Source: an uncultured Saccharospirillaceae bacterium (GTDB lineage: Bacteria; Pseudomonadota; Gammaproteobacteria; Pseudomonadales; Oceanobacteraceae). Taken from it: a stretch of 64,000 nt of DNA. The notes beneath the pieces are model-generated. The model was given only the letters and a program-made list of their open reading frames with translations, did not search any database and had not been told where the DNA came from. Made by a program: the position numbers and the translations under genes. The stretch is from contig CANMOZ010000005.1 of NCBI GenBank assembly GCA_947499545.1, positions 62,001-126,000 of the forward strand, in the 5' to 3' direction. Below, piece after piece: positions 51,091 through 60,222 of the stretch. How positions within the stretch are numbered: position 1 is the first letter of the stretch; every line of letters begins with the position of its first letter.

Positions 51091-53034
51091 CTACACCACT
51101 CTTACTTCACGCATCATGCCTGGCATGTGATACAACAAATGACAGTGATACGCCCAACGGCCTTTCGCATCGGCCGTGACCAAATAACTAATCTTGGAAC
51201 CCGGCTGCACCAAAATTGTATGTTTGCGAGGAATTTGCTTTGGATCACCGGTTTCCAATTCGCTCCACATGCCATGCAAGTGTATGGGGTGCGTCATCAT
51301 GGTGTCGTTGACGAGCGTGATACGCACTCTTTCTCCGTAGGTCAGTAAAATCGGATCGGCATCTGCGAATTTAATCCCATCCATCGACCATAGGTATCGC
51401 CCCATATTGCCTGTCAGATGAATTTGAATCTCGCGCGATGGTTCTCGAGGGTCCAGCGTTGTGCCAAAATTATGTATGTCGGAATAGTTTAATACGCGCC
51501 GACCATAACGCTTATTATGCTCACGCAATCCAATCCCAGGATCAGACAACCCAGAAGCAGGCATGCTGGCTAACATATCAATATGCGGCCCACTCTCTTC
51601 ACTTCCATGTTGAATGCTTGCCGTACTCCCAAACCCTGCTTTTCCCAATGCCTTTGTCATCTCCCCCATGTGCTTCATACCAGAGTGATCTTGCTTCTTG
51701 CTTTGATCATTCATAGTTAAATGATTCATAGTTGAATGATCCATTGAAGATTGATTCATACCCGCATGCTTTTCACCTTCATCATGCTTCATCTCTCCAT
51801 GCTTCATCTCTCCATGGTGCATCTGCCCATGATTCATCTTGCTGTGATCTATACCGCTACCTGCGTGATGCGCCATTCCCATATCCCTATGCCCCAGTAT
51901 CGGAGCATGATCCATTGAAGGAATGTCTGGCATCCAACCTTTATCCGGAGTGATGCGACCCACCGCAAACCCTGTGCGGTCGATGGATTGCGCGAAGAAC
52001 GCATAAGCACGATCGGCCTTGGGTTTAATCAGCACGTCGTAAGTCTCAGCAACGCCCATTCGAAATTCATCAACCGTAACCGGGTCAATGGATTGCCCAT
52101 CGGTTGCAACAATCGTCATCTCTAAACCTGGGATTCGCACATCAAAGAGCGTCATCGCTGCTGCATTGATGATGCGCAGTTTTACCGTTTCACCTGAGCG
52201 AAAAAGTCCCGTCCAGAGGTTTTCTGGCGTCATGCCATTCATTAAATAGGTGTAGGTGTACCCAGTAACGTCAGCGATATCCGTTTCACTCATTCGCATA
52301 TCGTTCCACATTGCCCGATCATTCCACGTTTGAGCCACCCCCTTCTCTTTAATATCACGCCATAAATCACCTACCGTACGTTCGCGAAAGTTGTAGTAGT
52401 GGCTTTTCTTTTTTAATGTGGCGTAAATCGATTGAGGCGATTCGTCACTCCAATCAGATAACACAATGACGTGCTCTCGATGCGCAGGGTGTGGCTCGCC
52501 CGTTTTAGGCTCAATCACAATCGCACCATAGACACCCGTTTGCTCTTGAAACCCTGAGTGGCTGTGATACCAGTAAGTACCGCTCTGATTTAAATCAAAT
52601 TCGTAATCAAAGGTGGCCCCAGGTTTAATCCCATCAAAACTCAACCCTGGCACGCCATCCATATTTGTTGGCAATATAATGCCATGCCAATGAATAGAGC
52701 TGTCATGTGCTAGCTGGTTTGTAACGCTTAAACGAACTCGCCCCCCTTCTTTCCAACGCAGCACCGGTGCAGGCAAAGACCCATTGACCGTTGTCGCCAT
52801 CCTTTCTTGCCCTGTGAAATTCACCTTCTGATAGCCAATGGATAATTTGAATTGATTCCCACGTAAATTGATGGGTCCAAATGGCTCCTCAGATCGCTCC
52901 GATTTCGCAGCCCAAACGGAGGGTAAACAAGGAATACCGGCGAGCAGAGCTCCATAACCCGCTCCCACCACAAACCGCCTTCTCGTGGGTCGTAACGCAA
53001 CCCCATCTTCTGACACATATTTCTGAATAGACAT
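51091..53034 (-). CDS. copA: Periplasmic multicopper oxidase CopA, copper resistance
   Basis: 647 residues. Tat signal (PTRRRFVVGAGYGALLAG). Three cupredoxin domains with all copper motifs: HWHG (115-118), WYHSHSG (155-161), HPIHLHG and HCHLLYH (630-636) followed by MPGMM. A Met/His-rich insertion (about 370-470) contains many M-x-H, H-x-x-M and D-H-S-x-M units (HGQMHHGEMKHGEMKH), suited to binding Cu(I). It oxidises Cu(I) to Cu(II) and sequesters copper in the periplasm. Operon with copB; a Cys/His-rich exported protein lies 150 bp upstream. No copRS is visible. Confidence 0.96.
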   Translation of the reverse strand: MSIQKYVSEDGVALRPTRRRFVVGAGYGALLAGIPCLPSVWAAKSERSEEPFGPINLRGNQFKLSIGYQKVNFTGQERMATTVNGSLPAPVLRWKEGGRVRLSVTNQLAHDSSIHWHGIILPTNMDGVPGLSFDGIKPGATFDYEFDLNQSGTYWYHSHSGFQEQTGVYGAIVIEPKTGEPHPAHREHVIVLSDWSDESPQSIYATLKKKSHYYNFRERTVGDLWRDIKEKGVAQTWNDRAMWNDMRMSETDIADVTGYTYTYLMNGMTPENLWTGLFRSGETVKLRIINAAAMTLFDVRIPGLEMTIVATDGQSIDPVTVDEFRMGVAETYDVLIKPKADRAYAFFAQSIDRTGFAVGRITPDKGWMPDIPSMDHAPILGHRDMGMAHHAGSGIDHSKMNHGQMHHGEMKHGEMKHDEGEKHAGMNQSSMDHSTMNHLTMNDQSKKQDHSGMKHMGEMTKALGKAGFGSTASIQHGSEESGPHIDMLASMPASGLSDPGIGLREHNKRYGRRVLNYSDIHNFGTTLDPREPSREIQIHLTGNMGRYLWSMDGIKFADADPILLTYGERVRITLVNDTMMTHPIHLHGMWSELETGDPKQIPRKHTILVQPGSKISYLVTADAKGRWAYHCHLLYHMPGMMREVRVV

Positions 53035-53184
53035 ATCCCAACCTTAGAATCTCAACCGGCGCAAGTTTCTTTACATCTCACCGTTGAATTCGACTCATGC
53101 AGAACAAGCACAACACTAGCCATCGCAATCGACAACAAAGGCCTTGCGCTATACACAAATGAATAATGAGCTTAGTACTAAACG

Positions 53185-53730
53185 TTAGATCAGAAGAATG
53201 GGAGGGCGAAAAGGGGTTGAGATCGGTGATTCGGGTAAGACTCGAACGACGTCCGCTATCAAGATCGTAGGCACAACAGGGTTCACGAAAGTCCACTGCT
53301 GTAATATGCCCACACCAGAGCCATGGCACATCGATAAATCACACTGGCAATCCATTTTGCAGTGATCATCAGTTTCTGGAGGAGGATTCTCTACAAGAAC
53401 CCCAGCAGCATTCATTTCATGTGACCATTGAGGTACATCAAACAAAGAGTCGTATGACATGAAAAAAGAGACCGACGGATAATTCGGCTCTTTAAAAGAT
53501 GAGTTAACGTCTGAATTGATCGCCATAACCAGCGAAGAAGAATGAGATTGATTCTCTTCAGTCACTTTTTGGTGACAACCGACCTTACTACTGGCCGAGT
53601 GATCAATGACAATAGCAGCATTAGCAGACTGAACGCTTATCAAAAAGCTCAGCACCCAGAAGACACTGTATATCAGTCGGTTTAATGCTCTCAAGCAAGC
53701 GCTTCCTTTTAGACAACCGCACAAAGCCAT
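53185..53730 (-). CDS. Exported Cys/His-rich protein upstream of copA
   Basis: 181 residues. A long N-terminal region ends in a signal segment (SVFWVLSFLISVQSANA). The mature part has few secondary-structure cues but carries DDHCKMDCQCDLSMCHG, a dense Cys/His/Met cluster, and an early CHQK. Similar small exported proteins with C-x-M-D-C-x-C clusters precede cop genes in other gammaproteobacteria, so copper binding is plausible. The start lacks a clear Shine-Dalgarno. Codes in the same direction as copAB. Confidence 0.65.
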   Translation of the reverse strand: MALCGCLKGSACLRALNRLIYSVFWVLSFLISVQSANAAIVIDHSASSKVGCHQKVTEENQSHSSSLVMAINSDVNSSFKEPNYPSVSFFMSYDSLFDVPQWSHEMNAAGVLVENPPPETDDHCKMDCQCDLSMCHGSGVGILQQWTFVNPVVPTILIADVVRVLPESPISTPFRPPILLI

Positions 53731-54033
53731 TAGGAGATGGCTTAAGCATCTTAGCCTGTTTTAAGCCTTATTTAAACTGCAAAATAGGCAATCTACAAAC
53801 ACGTAAACTGTCAACAACCCAGACCAATGCACCCTAAGATTTTCCAAGAATATAGATCAGACTTTATAACGTGATGACATCATAACCGCTTTCGGTTATT
53901 TAAAATCCAGAGGATTAAGAAACGCTCGTACAGTAGCAATTGAGCGGGTAAATGATCAGAAAGCGCACAAGATAAAAAAGTGAAAATCGCCTTCAGGCGC
54001 GAATCCTAAAGGCGACTAAGTGATTAAGACTGG
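53731..54033. other. 303-bp spacer
   Basis: No gene. Contains a small ATAACCG/CGGTTAT stem (53882-53899) with no U-tract and the terminator of the protease gene. The cop promoter should lie near 53740-53800, but I cannot assign boxes. Confidence 0.4.
53973..54015 (-). terminator. Rho-independent terminator of the secreted protease gene
   Basis: Minus-strand stem of TCGCCTT (54015-54009) with AAGGCGA (53993-53987), followed by TTTTCACTTTTTT. Confidence 0.65.
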
Positions 54034-55524
54034 CTAGCCATCAGAACCAGCTTTAACGGATAAGCTCAAACCTGACGAGCGATTATAGCCCCTCAACATC
54101 ACGTATAAATCTTCCGATTGATTAGTTGCGAAACAGTTTTCTTTATTGCCTGCAAGATAAGGTCGGCAGTCATATTTAGACAATGTGGGTTCAACACCCG
54201 AACGCACATAGAGATCAGCATCACCACTGCCGCCTTCAATGTGGATGGTTACATTCTGAGTACGTGCTTTCGCAGGGAGAACATACAATTTGGTTTCTCC
54301 TTGGTTTAAGCTAATGTTGCTCAGCGTCTGCCCCACCTTTAAGACATTGCCTGATGGCCCTGGGGGTTCAACCCCATCACCCATTTTACCCTCTGGCAAC
54401 ACTCCTCCAAATTCACTTGAGATCTGTGGCCAAATCTTGCTTATTTTGACACCCTGGTTTTCACAGCCGCCAAAGTGGTGCAGGGCGATGACTTTATGAG
54501 AGTCACTTAACACAACCGGTGAGCCTGATGACCCGCCAATCGTATCGCAAAAGTAGCCGGCATCCGTATTATTACCCCTTCCATTCGTAGAGGCTAAATC
54601 AATTTGGCAAAGCCCTGAATTATTAACATCGCTCTCAATAGCAAGCTCTTTAGGATTACCCGCGCCGTGTTGAGGAATATAAATACCTGCTCCTAACATT
54701 GGCTCAGAGTCATCTAAACCAAAGTACCCAAAGTGTTTCACTTTATCAAAGTCTTTAAGTGTGAAGAGAGTGTAATCAAGGGTGTAATCCGTTTTTAACA
54801 CTTTATCACCAGAGACTTTTACGGTTGTGTCGAGTCCACCACCCCCACAACCTAAACGCTTATAATTAAACCAAACCTCAATATTCTTAAGTTCTGTCTC
54901 ATTACTAAAACAGTGGTTATTCGTCATCATACGATTGTCTGGACCAACGCGCCAAGCGGTACATAAACTCAAGCCGTTCTTCAATAAACGTGCGACCGAT
55001 AGACTCCAACCAACTTCGTTAGGGTGAGTATCCTCCCAGCAGGCTACATCACGACGTTCATTTTCTCCGCAAGTCGATACCGCTTCTTCTTGATTAAGAG
55101 AGCGTAACTTATTAGCGTCTTGATACCCTGCCGTATAGTAATCAATGCTAAGTTGAGCCTCTGCTGGGTTAGCACCTGGGTACCATTCAATGAATAGGCT
55201 ATCTCCATTGATAGACTGCGCAAACAAGGGCGCCATTTGATCCGCGTCATATCGAACTTGCTCGCTTCCTTTCTCACTTCTGACAATGACATACCCGCCT
55301 TCACTCAGCCTAAACCGATTGAAATGCACTTTAATAAAACTCGCCTCAGGGTGATTTAATTTGAAAGGCTTCACAGCATTCTGTGAGCTTAAGAAAGTTT
55401 TTGTAAACGGTATCTTTTCGGCAACAATATAGGGTACTACCTGATCAGAAGCCAGACAAAGAGAGCCGTATATGCAACCGATACACAGCATCCACTTCAT
55501 TTTTAGCTGACTGAATAGTTTCAT
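54034..55524 (-). CDS. Secreted trypsin-like serine protease with PPC domain
   Basis: 496 residues. Signal peptide ends near SLCLA. An N-terminal region of about 130 residues precedes a chymotrypsin-fold domain (about 160-375): His204 in MMTNNHCFS, Asp250 in TLDYTLFTL and Ser335 in GGSSGSPVVLS form the triad. Several cysteines (C188/C205, C305/C326) probably pair. After a Pro/Gly linker a pre-peptidase C-terminal (PPC) domain (about 395-490) ends with DADLYVRSG and EDLYVMLRGYN. PPC domains are removed or assist secretion in marine proteases. Isolated gene; type II secretion likely. Confidence 0.92.
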   Translation of the reverse strand: MKLFSQLKMKWMLCIGCIYGSLCLASDQVVPYIVAEKIPFTKTFLSSQNAVKPFKLNHPEASFIKVHFNRFRLSEGGYVIVRSEKGSEQVRYDADQMAPLFAQSINGDSLFIEWYPGANPAEAQLSIDYYTAGYQDANKLRSLNQEEAVSTCGENERRDVACWEDTHPNEVGWSLSVARLLKNGLSLCTAWRVGPDNRMMTNNHCFSNETELKNIEVWFNYKRLGCGGGGLDTTVKVSGDKVLKTDYTLDYTLFTLKDFDKVKHFGYFGLDDSEPMLGAGIYIPQHGAGNPKELAIESDVNNSGLCQIDLASTNGRGNNTDAGYFCDTIGGSSGSPVVLSDSHKVIALHHFGGCENQGVKISKIWPQISSEFGGVLPEGKMGDGVEPPGPSGNVLKVGQTLSNISLNQGETKLYVLPAKARTQNVTIHIEGGSGDADLYVRSGVEPTLSKYDCRPYLAGNKENCFATNQSEDLYVMLRGYNRSSGLSLSVKAGSDG

Positions 55525-56097
55525 ATTGACTCCCTTTCATCATCAAGTCATTCAAAAGCCGGTAAAGTTGAGCAGTGTCTTCCACTTTTAAACAACAAGC
55601 CCACATCAATTCATGATGTTGTTTAAACCTATTGTTTAAGCTCACTATGAGAATAGTTGGCAACGGCATACTGAATTGGAGGCTTATCGTGTGGACACGT
55701 TGAATTGTGATAGGATTTGTGTCTGTAATCAGATCGTCAAACGTGCTTTACAAATATTTCCAACAAATTAAATTTGGAAGATTAAATCGCTACAAAGCTT
55801 AAAACGATGTTGCCGAGCCATTTAAAAAAGAACAAACTCACTATAATAAGGACGACCTTTCCACTAATGGCATAAAAAATGCCCAGATAAGTAAAACGCC
55901 TACTTCTAAGGCAAAAGTCGTAGGGTAAAACTGTCGTTTGAATTTTTAAAATCAAAAATGAGTGTGAATAAAATGCCAATCATGATATAGAGCAACTTTA
56001 TACCTTTCATTACCGAAATTGCATGACATAATATTCTGGCAGCGACATCAATTAACGCTACAAAAAACGCCTTCCACACAGTTAAAAGGAAACCATT
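55525..56097. other. 573-bp AT-rich region upstream of the protease gene
   Basis: Contains the protease promoter region and a possible frameshifted small membrane-protein gene (listed separately). No other gene, repeat or clear promoter boxes found. Confidence 0.35.
55841..56010 (-). pseudogene. Possible frameshifted small membrane-protein gene
   Basis: Read on the minus strand, ATG 56010 opens MKGIKLLYIMIGILFTLIFD, a start with one membrane helix, but stops after 34 codons. A neighbouring frame continues with FALEVGVLLIWAFFMPLVER, a second helix. Joined by one frameshift near 55915 they would make a two-helix protein of about 55 residues. It may be a decayed gene or chance in AT-rich DNA. 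Confidence 0.22.
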
Positions 56098-56412
56098 ATG
56101 AAAAGGATCTTAGGTATAACTTTCATCGCCTTATCAGGCATGCTTCATGCGGCTGAGCTTGAAATGATTCACGGTTATGAACAAACAGAGAAAAGCCTTA
56201 CTTTTATTGTGACCAGCACAGGCTGTACAAAAAAAGAAGATTTCGAAGTAGTGACCGATAAGCTCAGCTTTCCCGTTGTCACTTTGGTAAGAAAAGTACC
56301 TGACCTCTGTGAAGCATCCCCCAGAGCATACTCCGTTCAGTTCTCTCTGAACGAAATCGGCACAAAGAGTTTTAAAGTTGGCAACCCCAGTAAAGCGGCC
56401 CCGTTGTTCTAA
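56098..56412 (+). CDS. Small secreted protein, unknown
   Basis: 104 residues with AAAAGGAAACC before the ATG. Signal peptide ILGITFIALSGMLHA. The mature part has two cysteines (TSTGCTKKEDF and PDLCEAS) that can pair, and short beta strands (SLTFIVTS, FPVVTLVRKV, YSVQFSLNEI). Not recognised. It ends 73 bp before the convergent decarboxylase gene. Confidence 0.68.
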   Translation: MKRILGITFIALSGMLHAAELEMIHGYEQTEKSLTFIVTSTGCTKKEDFEVVTDKLSFPVVTLVRKVPDLCEASPRAYSVQFSLNEIGTKSFKVGNPSKAAPLF

Positions 56413-56484
56413 AAACCGTCGTCGTGTTCTAAAACCACCCCTCTCTACGTAAAGCAAAAACGTAACGAGGGGTACCTAACAATA

Positions 56485-58305
56485 TCAACTTGCTGTAGCA
56501 CTCATTAAGTCTTGAATGAATTCATTCAGTAGACTCATATCTGCTTGGGGCATAACAACCGCATGAGACAAACCTGTCGTAACGGGTAACATCCACTTCT
56601 CACATACAGACTTTTCCGGTGCAGGAAAGTATACGATGTTAGAGGCTTTATTCAATGCCGCATCAACCCCTTTTACGGTCAATTGATGACAAAGATAGTG
56701 GGCTAATTCTATGCACCGTAATGCCTGTTCTTTTAAGCCTTCAACCCCTAACGTTTCAATTCGATAAGCGGCCAACATGGCGGCTAAGCCTGATCTCGAA
56801 CAGGTCAGTGTACTGTTTTGACTGGCTATGACGTCAATATAGTTTTCTTGAGTAACACTGTTATTGGTTTCATTTTCTGTTAGCACCAAACCTGCAGGTG
56901 TAATATTACCTAAGAACTTATGTAAACTGATTGAAATGCTTTGAATATTGCCCCCAATCGTCAATGCCGGCGCCCCAAAATAGGCAGGCAAGAAAGGTAA
57001 AAAAGATCCGTGTAATGCTGCATCAGCGTGAATATAATGAGGCCGATCTATTAAAAGAGACACAATTTTTTGCACGTCATCCATGGCGCCTTTCATGGTA
57101 CTCCCGATATTAGCAATTAACACGATAGGTGCGTCCGTTTTTTTCAACTCACTCTCTAATGCATTGTAATCAACCTCGCCATTATCCAAACAAGGCAACA
57201 TCGAATAAGATCTCTGAAATTTATTCGCGATGGTGACAGCGCTGTAATGACAAGATTCATTCAATATCACATGCGCGTTAGGGTATTGCTTTATACCCTT
57301 CAAAAAACCATATTCAAGTGCTTCAGTCCCACCGCTGGTGATGTAACCAAAAACAGATTCGGGTGCCAACCCATAAGCGCTTGCAAAAAAATGAATGACT
57401 TGCTGCTCAAACTGCTTAGTACTCAACCCGTGAGAAGAAGGAACAAAGGGATCACCGCTGTTATTCATAAAGACGCTTAAGGCATCTTGTAACGGCGAAA
57501 AGTCGAAAGCCATATTCCCAGGCTTACCCAACAACCGATGTTTTTTTCCTTTGACTTCTTTCAAAAAAGATTGAAAACTTGAAATAACACTTTCTTGTGG
57601 ATGCTCAGGTAATGGGTGATGAATATCTCTGACCGAGAGACTGTATGTAGGATCGCCATCCCATTGAAGATGCAGTGGCAACTTTTGATTCATATTAAAA
57701 AAAACTTTATTCCCCAAATAACGAAATTCATCGTAAGCTTTGAATTGCATACTTATGTACGGCTTTGAATCCAACTGCAAATGACCATCAGAAGGTGCTC
57801 TCGTATTGATATTCACTGCACGCTCATATCCTAAGGAGACAGCTTGCAACTGCATTAGGCTAACCAACTGCTCAGCCATTAACAACGCTTCACTTTCAGG
57901 GATGATTTCAAGAAATGAATACACATGGGTTTTTACTTTTTTAGAGGAAGACGCATTTACCCCAACGCCCTCTTGCGTACATTCATCCATTAGACTCTTA
58001 ATGGGTAGCAATGAATCAGATACTTGAAGCTCGCTCCAATCAAAACGTGAATCCCATGCGAGACATACTCCAACCAGATATTGGGATTGAGTGTCAATGA
58101 CAATCATCGACAAAGAGTCTTTATAAATAAATTCCAAAACGGATGCAAAAAAAGACTCAAGCTCATCTTCGGGTATATTTAAGTGGATGGCCATAGGCTC
58201 TTGCATGCTGCATTGCTGAGCCAACCATTGGCTGGCTTCTGCAATGTCTTCTGGAGTTAACATTTTATATTCGAAATGATCAATCGTTTTAGGTAACGTT
58301 ATCAT
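56485..58305 (-). CDS. GNAT-like domain / PLP-dependent decarboxylase fusion (histidine-decarboxylase-like)
   Basis: 606 residues. The C-terminal part (about 240-600) is a group-II PLP decarboxylase: GYITSGGTEALEYGF, HVILNESCHYSAVTIANK, IANIGSTMKGAMDD, HADAALHGSFLPF (Asp428) and SISLHKFLGNITPAG with PLP Lys463. This pattern is closest to bacterial PLP histidine decarboxylases of siderophore pathways, with related amino acids possible. The N-terminal part (about 1-200) has the size and strand order of a GNAT acyltransferase (SMIVIDTQSQYLVGVCLAWDS) but no clear acetyl-CoA loop. Such fusion is uncommon. It follows a DUF-type gene by 36 bp in one transcript. Confidence 0.85.
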   Translation of the reverse strand: MITLPKTIDHFEYKMLTPEDIAEASQWLAQQCSMQEPMAIHLNIPEDELESFFASVLEFIYKDSLSMIVIDTQSQYLVGVCLAWDSRFDWSELQVSDSLLPIKSLMDECTQEGVGVNASSSKKVKTHVYSFLEIIPESEALLMAEQLVSLMQLQAVSLGYERAVNINTRAPSDGHLQLDSKPYISMQFKAYDEFRYLGNKVFFNMNQKLPLHLQWDGDPTYSLSVRDIHHPLPEHPQESVISSFQSFLKEVKGKKHRLLGKPGNMAFDFSPLQDALSVFMNNSGDPFVPSSHGLSTKQFEQQVIHFFASAYGLAPESVFGYITSGGTEALEYGFLKGIKQYPNAHVILNESCHYSAVTIANKFQRSYSMLPCLDNGEVDYNALESELKKTDAPIVLIANIGSTMKGAMDDVQKIVSLLIDRPHYIHADAALHGSFLPFLPAYFGAPALTIGGNIQSISISLHKFLGNITPAGLVLTENETNNSVTQENYIDVIASQNSTLTCSRSGLAAMLAAYRIETLGVEGLKEQALRCIELAHYLCHQLTVKGVDAALNKASNIVYFPAPEKSVCEKWMLPVTTGLSHAVVMPQADMSLLNEFIQDLMSATAS

Positions 58306-58341
58306 GCAACACTTATCCTGATTTTTATTTTTAGGTTACTA

Positions 58342-59082
58342 TTAAATATAAGACTGTATCGATTCCATATGCTCTTTTACACGCTCATTTTCATTTAACC
58401 CGTAATGCTCCATGGTCGATTGTAATTGTTGTTGGTCTGCAATACCAAAAGCATCCAGATACATTTGAATGTAATCTATTCTCTCACTGATAAAGACTAA
58501 GTCTTGAGGCATCATATGACGAATACCAATCAATGGGTATTGTGTCGCAAATGGCTTAAAGTCTGTGTTATGGATGCCTGCAACCGAGCAGCCCGGGTAA
58601 AACTGGCCAATCATCAGTTTTTCTGCAATATACGAAGGTTTTAATGCCCGTTGTACACGCTCCACCAAGCCTGAAGCCATTAAGACTGGGTCTTCAAGTC
58701 TATGTTTCTTAAGAGCACCCTGTGAAGGCACAGACACAAACACAACCAGCCAGCTATTCAGCACATGATGATTTTGCTCCAAGAAGACATCCTTATAGCT
58801 CAGCAGTGTCTGCTCTATTTCTTCATCTGTTGTCCCTTCATCATAAGTTAAATAAGTCATTGATACGCTTTGTCGCTGTAAAGCAGCGGGGATATATGGA
58901 CAAACACTCCCCTTCCGCCCAACCTCAGGATGAGGGCGAGCTAAATAGCTTTTGACCCATCGCTCAACCTCCAACAGAGAATGAATAATCTCGCCCTGGC
59001 AAGGTATATGTTCACGGGGGAGCTGAGATTGAATCTCCGACCTCGATAACCCGACTGACGGCTGAATCGTGAAAAATGGCAT
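58342..59082 (-). CDS. Protein with conserved HPEVGRKGSVCPY core, unknown (DUF6875-like)
   Basis: 246 residues from ATG 59082 preceded by GGGAGGG; a longer start adds seven residues. No signal peptide. The notable block is RPHPEVGRKGSVCPYIPAAL (about 49-68), then an alpha/beta region with SWLVVFVSVPSQG and IGQFYPGCSVAGIHN. It resembles a family found beside biosynthetic genes and annotated only as a domain of unknown function; I am not certain of the family number. First gene of a two-gene unit with the GNAT/decarboxylase fusion, so probably part of the same small-molecule pathway. A 23-bp tandem repeat lies 56 bp upstream. Confidence 0.65.
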   Translation of the reverse strand: MPFFTIQPSVGLSRSEIQSQLPREHIPCQGEIIHSLLEVERWVKSYLARPHPEVGRKGSVCPYIPAALQRQSVSMTYLTYDEGTTDEEIEQTLLSYKDVFLEQNHHVLNSWLVVFVSVPSQGALKKHRLEDPVLMASGLVERVQRALKPSYIAEKLMIGQFYPGCSVAGIHNTDFKPFATQYPLIGIRHMMPQDLVFISERIDYIQMYLDAFGIADQQQLQSTMEHYGLNENERVKEHMESIQSYI

Positions 59083-59137
59083 AGACCCTCCCTGGCCTCT
59101 CAAATTCAGAAAACTGTCTTGCTATAACACTGCCCTG

Positions 59138-59183
59138 CTATAGAGATCTAAGATGACCCACTATAGAGATCCAAGGTGACCCG
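59138..59183. repeat. 23-bp tandem direct repeat upstream of the decarboxylase operon
   Basis: Two adjacent copies (59138-59160 and 59161-59183), 20 of 23 bases identical, core CTATAGAGAT then AAG/AGG and TGACCC. Located 56 bp upstream of the start of the two-gene unit, suggesting paired operator sites or a local duplication. Confidence 0.6.
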
Positions 59184-59484
59184 CAAAGATAAGGCAGTGC
59201 GAAATAAGATATACGCAGAACACGCCCACTCCAGATTCATTTCCTCATCAATGAATGGCAGCCGATCGATACAAAAACACTAAAGACCCTACTGGAGTAA
59301 GCTCTAATCCAACAATTTCTATACAAATTGATTGAAAAAAGAGGAGATAAAAAGAAAACATTGAGGAAAAAATGGTCGATTTGATGGTAGTGGTTTTACC
59401 CTTCTCTCTAACCTACTGCTAATGGCATAATCACCATCTTATTCATTGTTTGAATGTCACTTTAGCTGTGAGACACCTTTGATT
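59184..59484. other. Spacer between the decarboxylase unit and nfi
   Basis: 301 bp without a gene, AT-rich near 59310-59380 (runs of A and GA). Divergent promoters for both sides are expected here; no clear boxes. Confidence 0.35.
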
Positions 59485-60165
59485 ATGCGCCCCATCAATC
59501 AACACCCCTGGAATTTCGATGTCAATGAAGCTCAGCGGCTTCAAATAGAGCTCGCACAGAGGGTAGAGTGTGAAACACGCTTTGATGGCGATGTACGATG
59601 GGTCGCAGGCGTAGATGTCGCCTATCACAAGGATAGCCAGCAATTGGTTGCCGCTATCGTTCTATTGGATGCAGAATCATTAACCGTGGTTGATAGCGTC
59701 GTTCACGTTGATCAGTCAGAATTCCCTTACATCCCAGGCCTGTTCTCATTCAGAGAACTCCCTCCTCTGATCAAAGCGTTTGAAAAACTCCACCGATCGC
59801 CTGACTTAGTAGTATGCGATGGCCAGGGGTACGCCCACCCAAGGCGATTTGGATTGGCTTGCCATTTAGGCGTACTCTTTGACATACCAACAATAGGCTG
59901 CGGTAAAACCCATTTGCTGGGGCAGTATACTGAACCCGATTTGACACGAGGCTCAATGGCCGAACTGGTAGATCAAGAAGAGAGGATCGGCTCAGTCCTT
60001 CGCACACAAAATAAGGTAAAGCCCGTTTTTGTCTCTTGCGGGCATCGCATTTCACTGAACGATGCATGCACCTGGGTACTCAAGCTCACCCCCAAGTACC
60101 GGTTGCCTGAAACCACCCGTCAAGCAGATCAATGGGTGAAACAGAAGCTTAAAGAGATCGGCTGA
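59485..60165 (+). CDS. nfi: Endonuclease V (deoxyinosine 3'-endonuclease)
   Basis: DNA repair nuclease cutting one base 3' of deoxyinosine. 226 residues from ATG 59485; an earlier TTG would add 13. Conserved blocks: WVAGVDVAYH with the first metal Asp, YIPGLFSFRELPPL (the PYIP wedge that reads inosine), DLVVCDGQGYAHPRRFGLA with the second acidic residue, PTIGCGKTHL and YRLPETTRQAD. Length and all catalytic residues normal. Stop overlaps a stem-loop shared with the next convergent gene. Confidence 0.96.
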   Translation: MRPINQHPWNFDVNEAQRLQIELAQRVECETRFDGDVRWVAGVDVAYHKDSQQLVAAIVLLDAESLTVVDSVVHVDQSEFPYIPGLFSFRELPPLIKAFEKLHRSPDLVVCDGQGYAHPRRFGLACHLGVLFDIPTIGCGKTHLLGQYTEPDLTRGSMAELVDQEERIGSVLRTQNKVKPVFVSCGHRISLNDACTWVLKLTPKYRLPETTRQADQWVKQKLKEIG

Positions 60166-60212
60166 AAAAAGGGGGAACACAAAGCTAGACGATTACCTGC
60201 ATCGCCTAGCTT
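60165..60212 (-). terminator. Stem-loop between nfi and lipoprotein gene
   Basis: AAGCTAG (60182-60188) / CTAGCTT (60206-60212) plus inner CGAT/ATCG. On the minus strand a T6 tract follows after 11 bases, so termination of the lipoprotein transcript is plausible but not canonical. Confidence 0.45.
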
Positions 60213-60222
60213 CAGAGGAGAA

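Noticed and set aside
53078-53329. 83-codon minus-strand frame between the Cys/His-rich gene and copA
   Set aside because: Overlaps the end of the Cys/His-rich gene in another frame; no recognisable features.
55445-55669. 74-codon minus-strand frame at the start of the protease gene
   Set aside because: Out-of-frame overlap with the protease signal peptide and no start signal.
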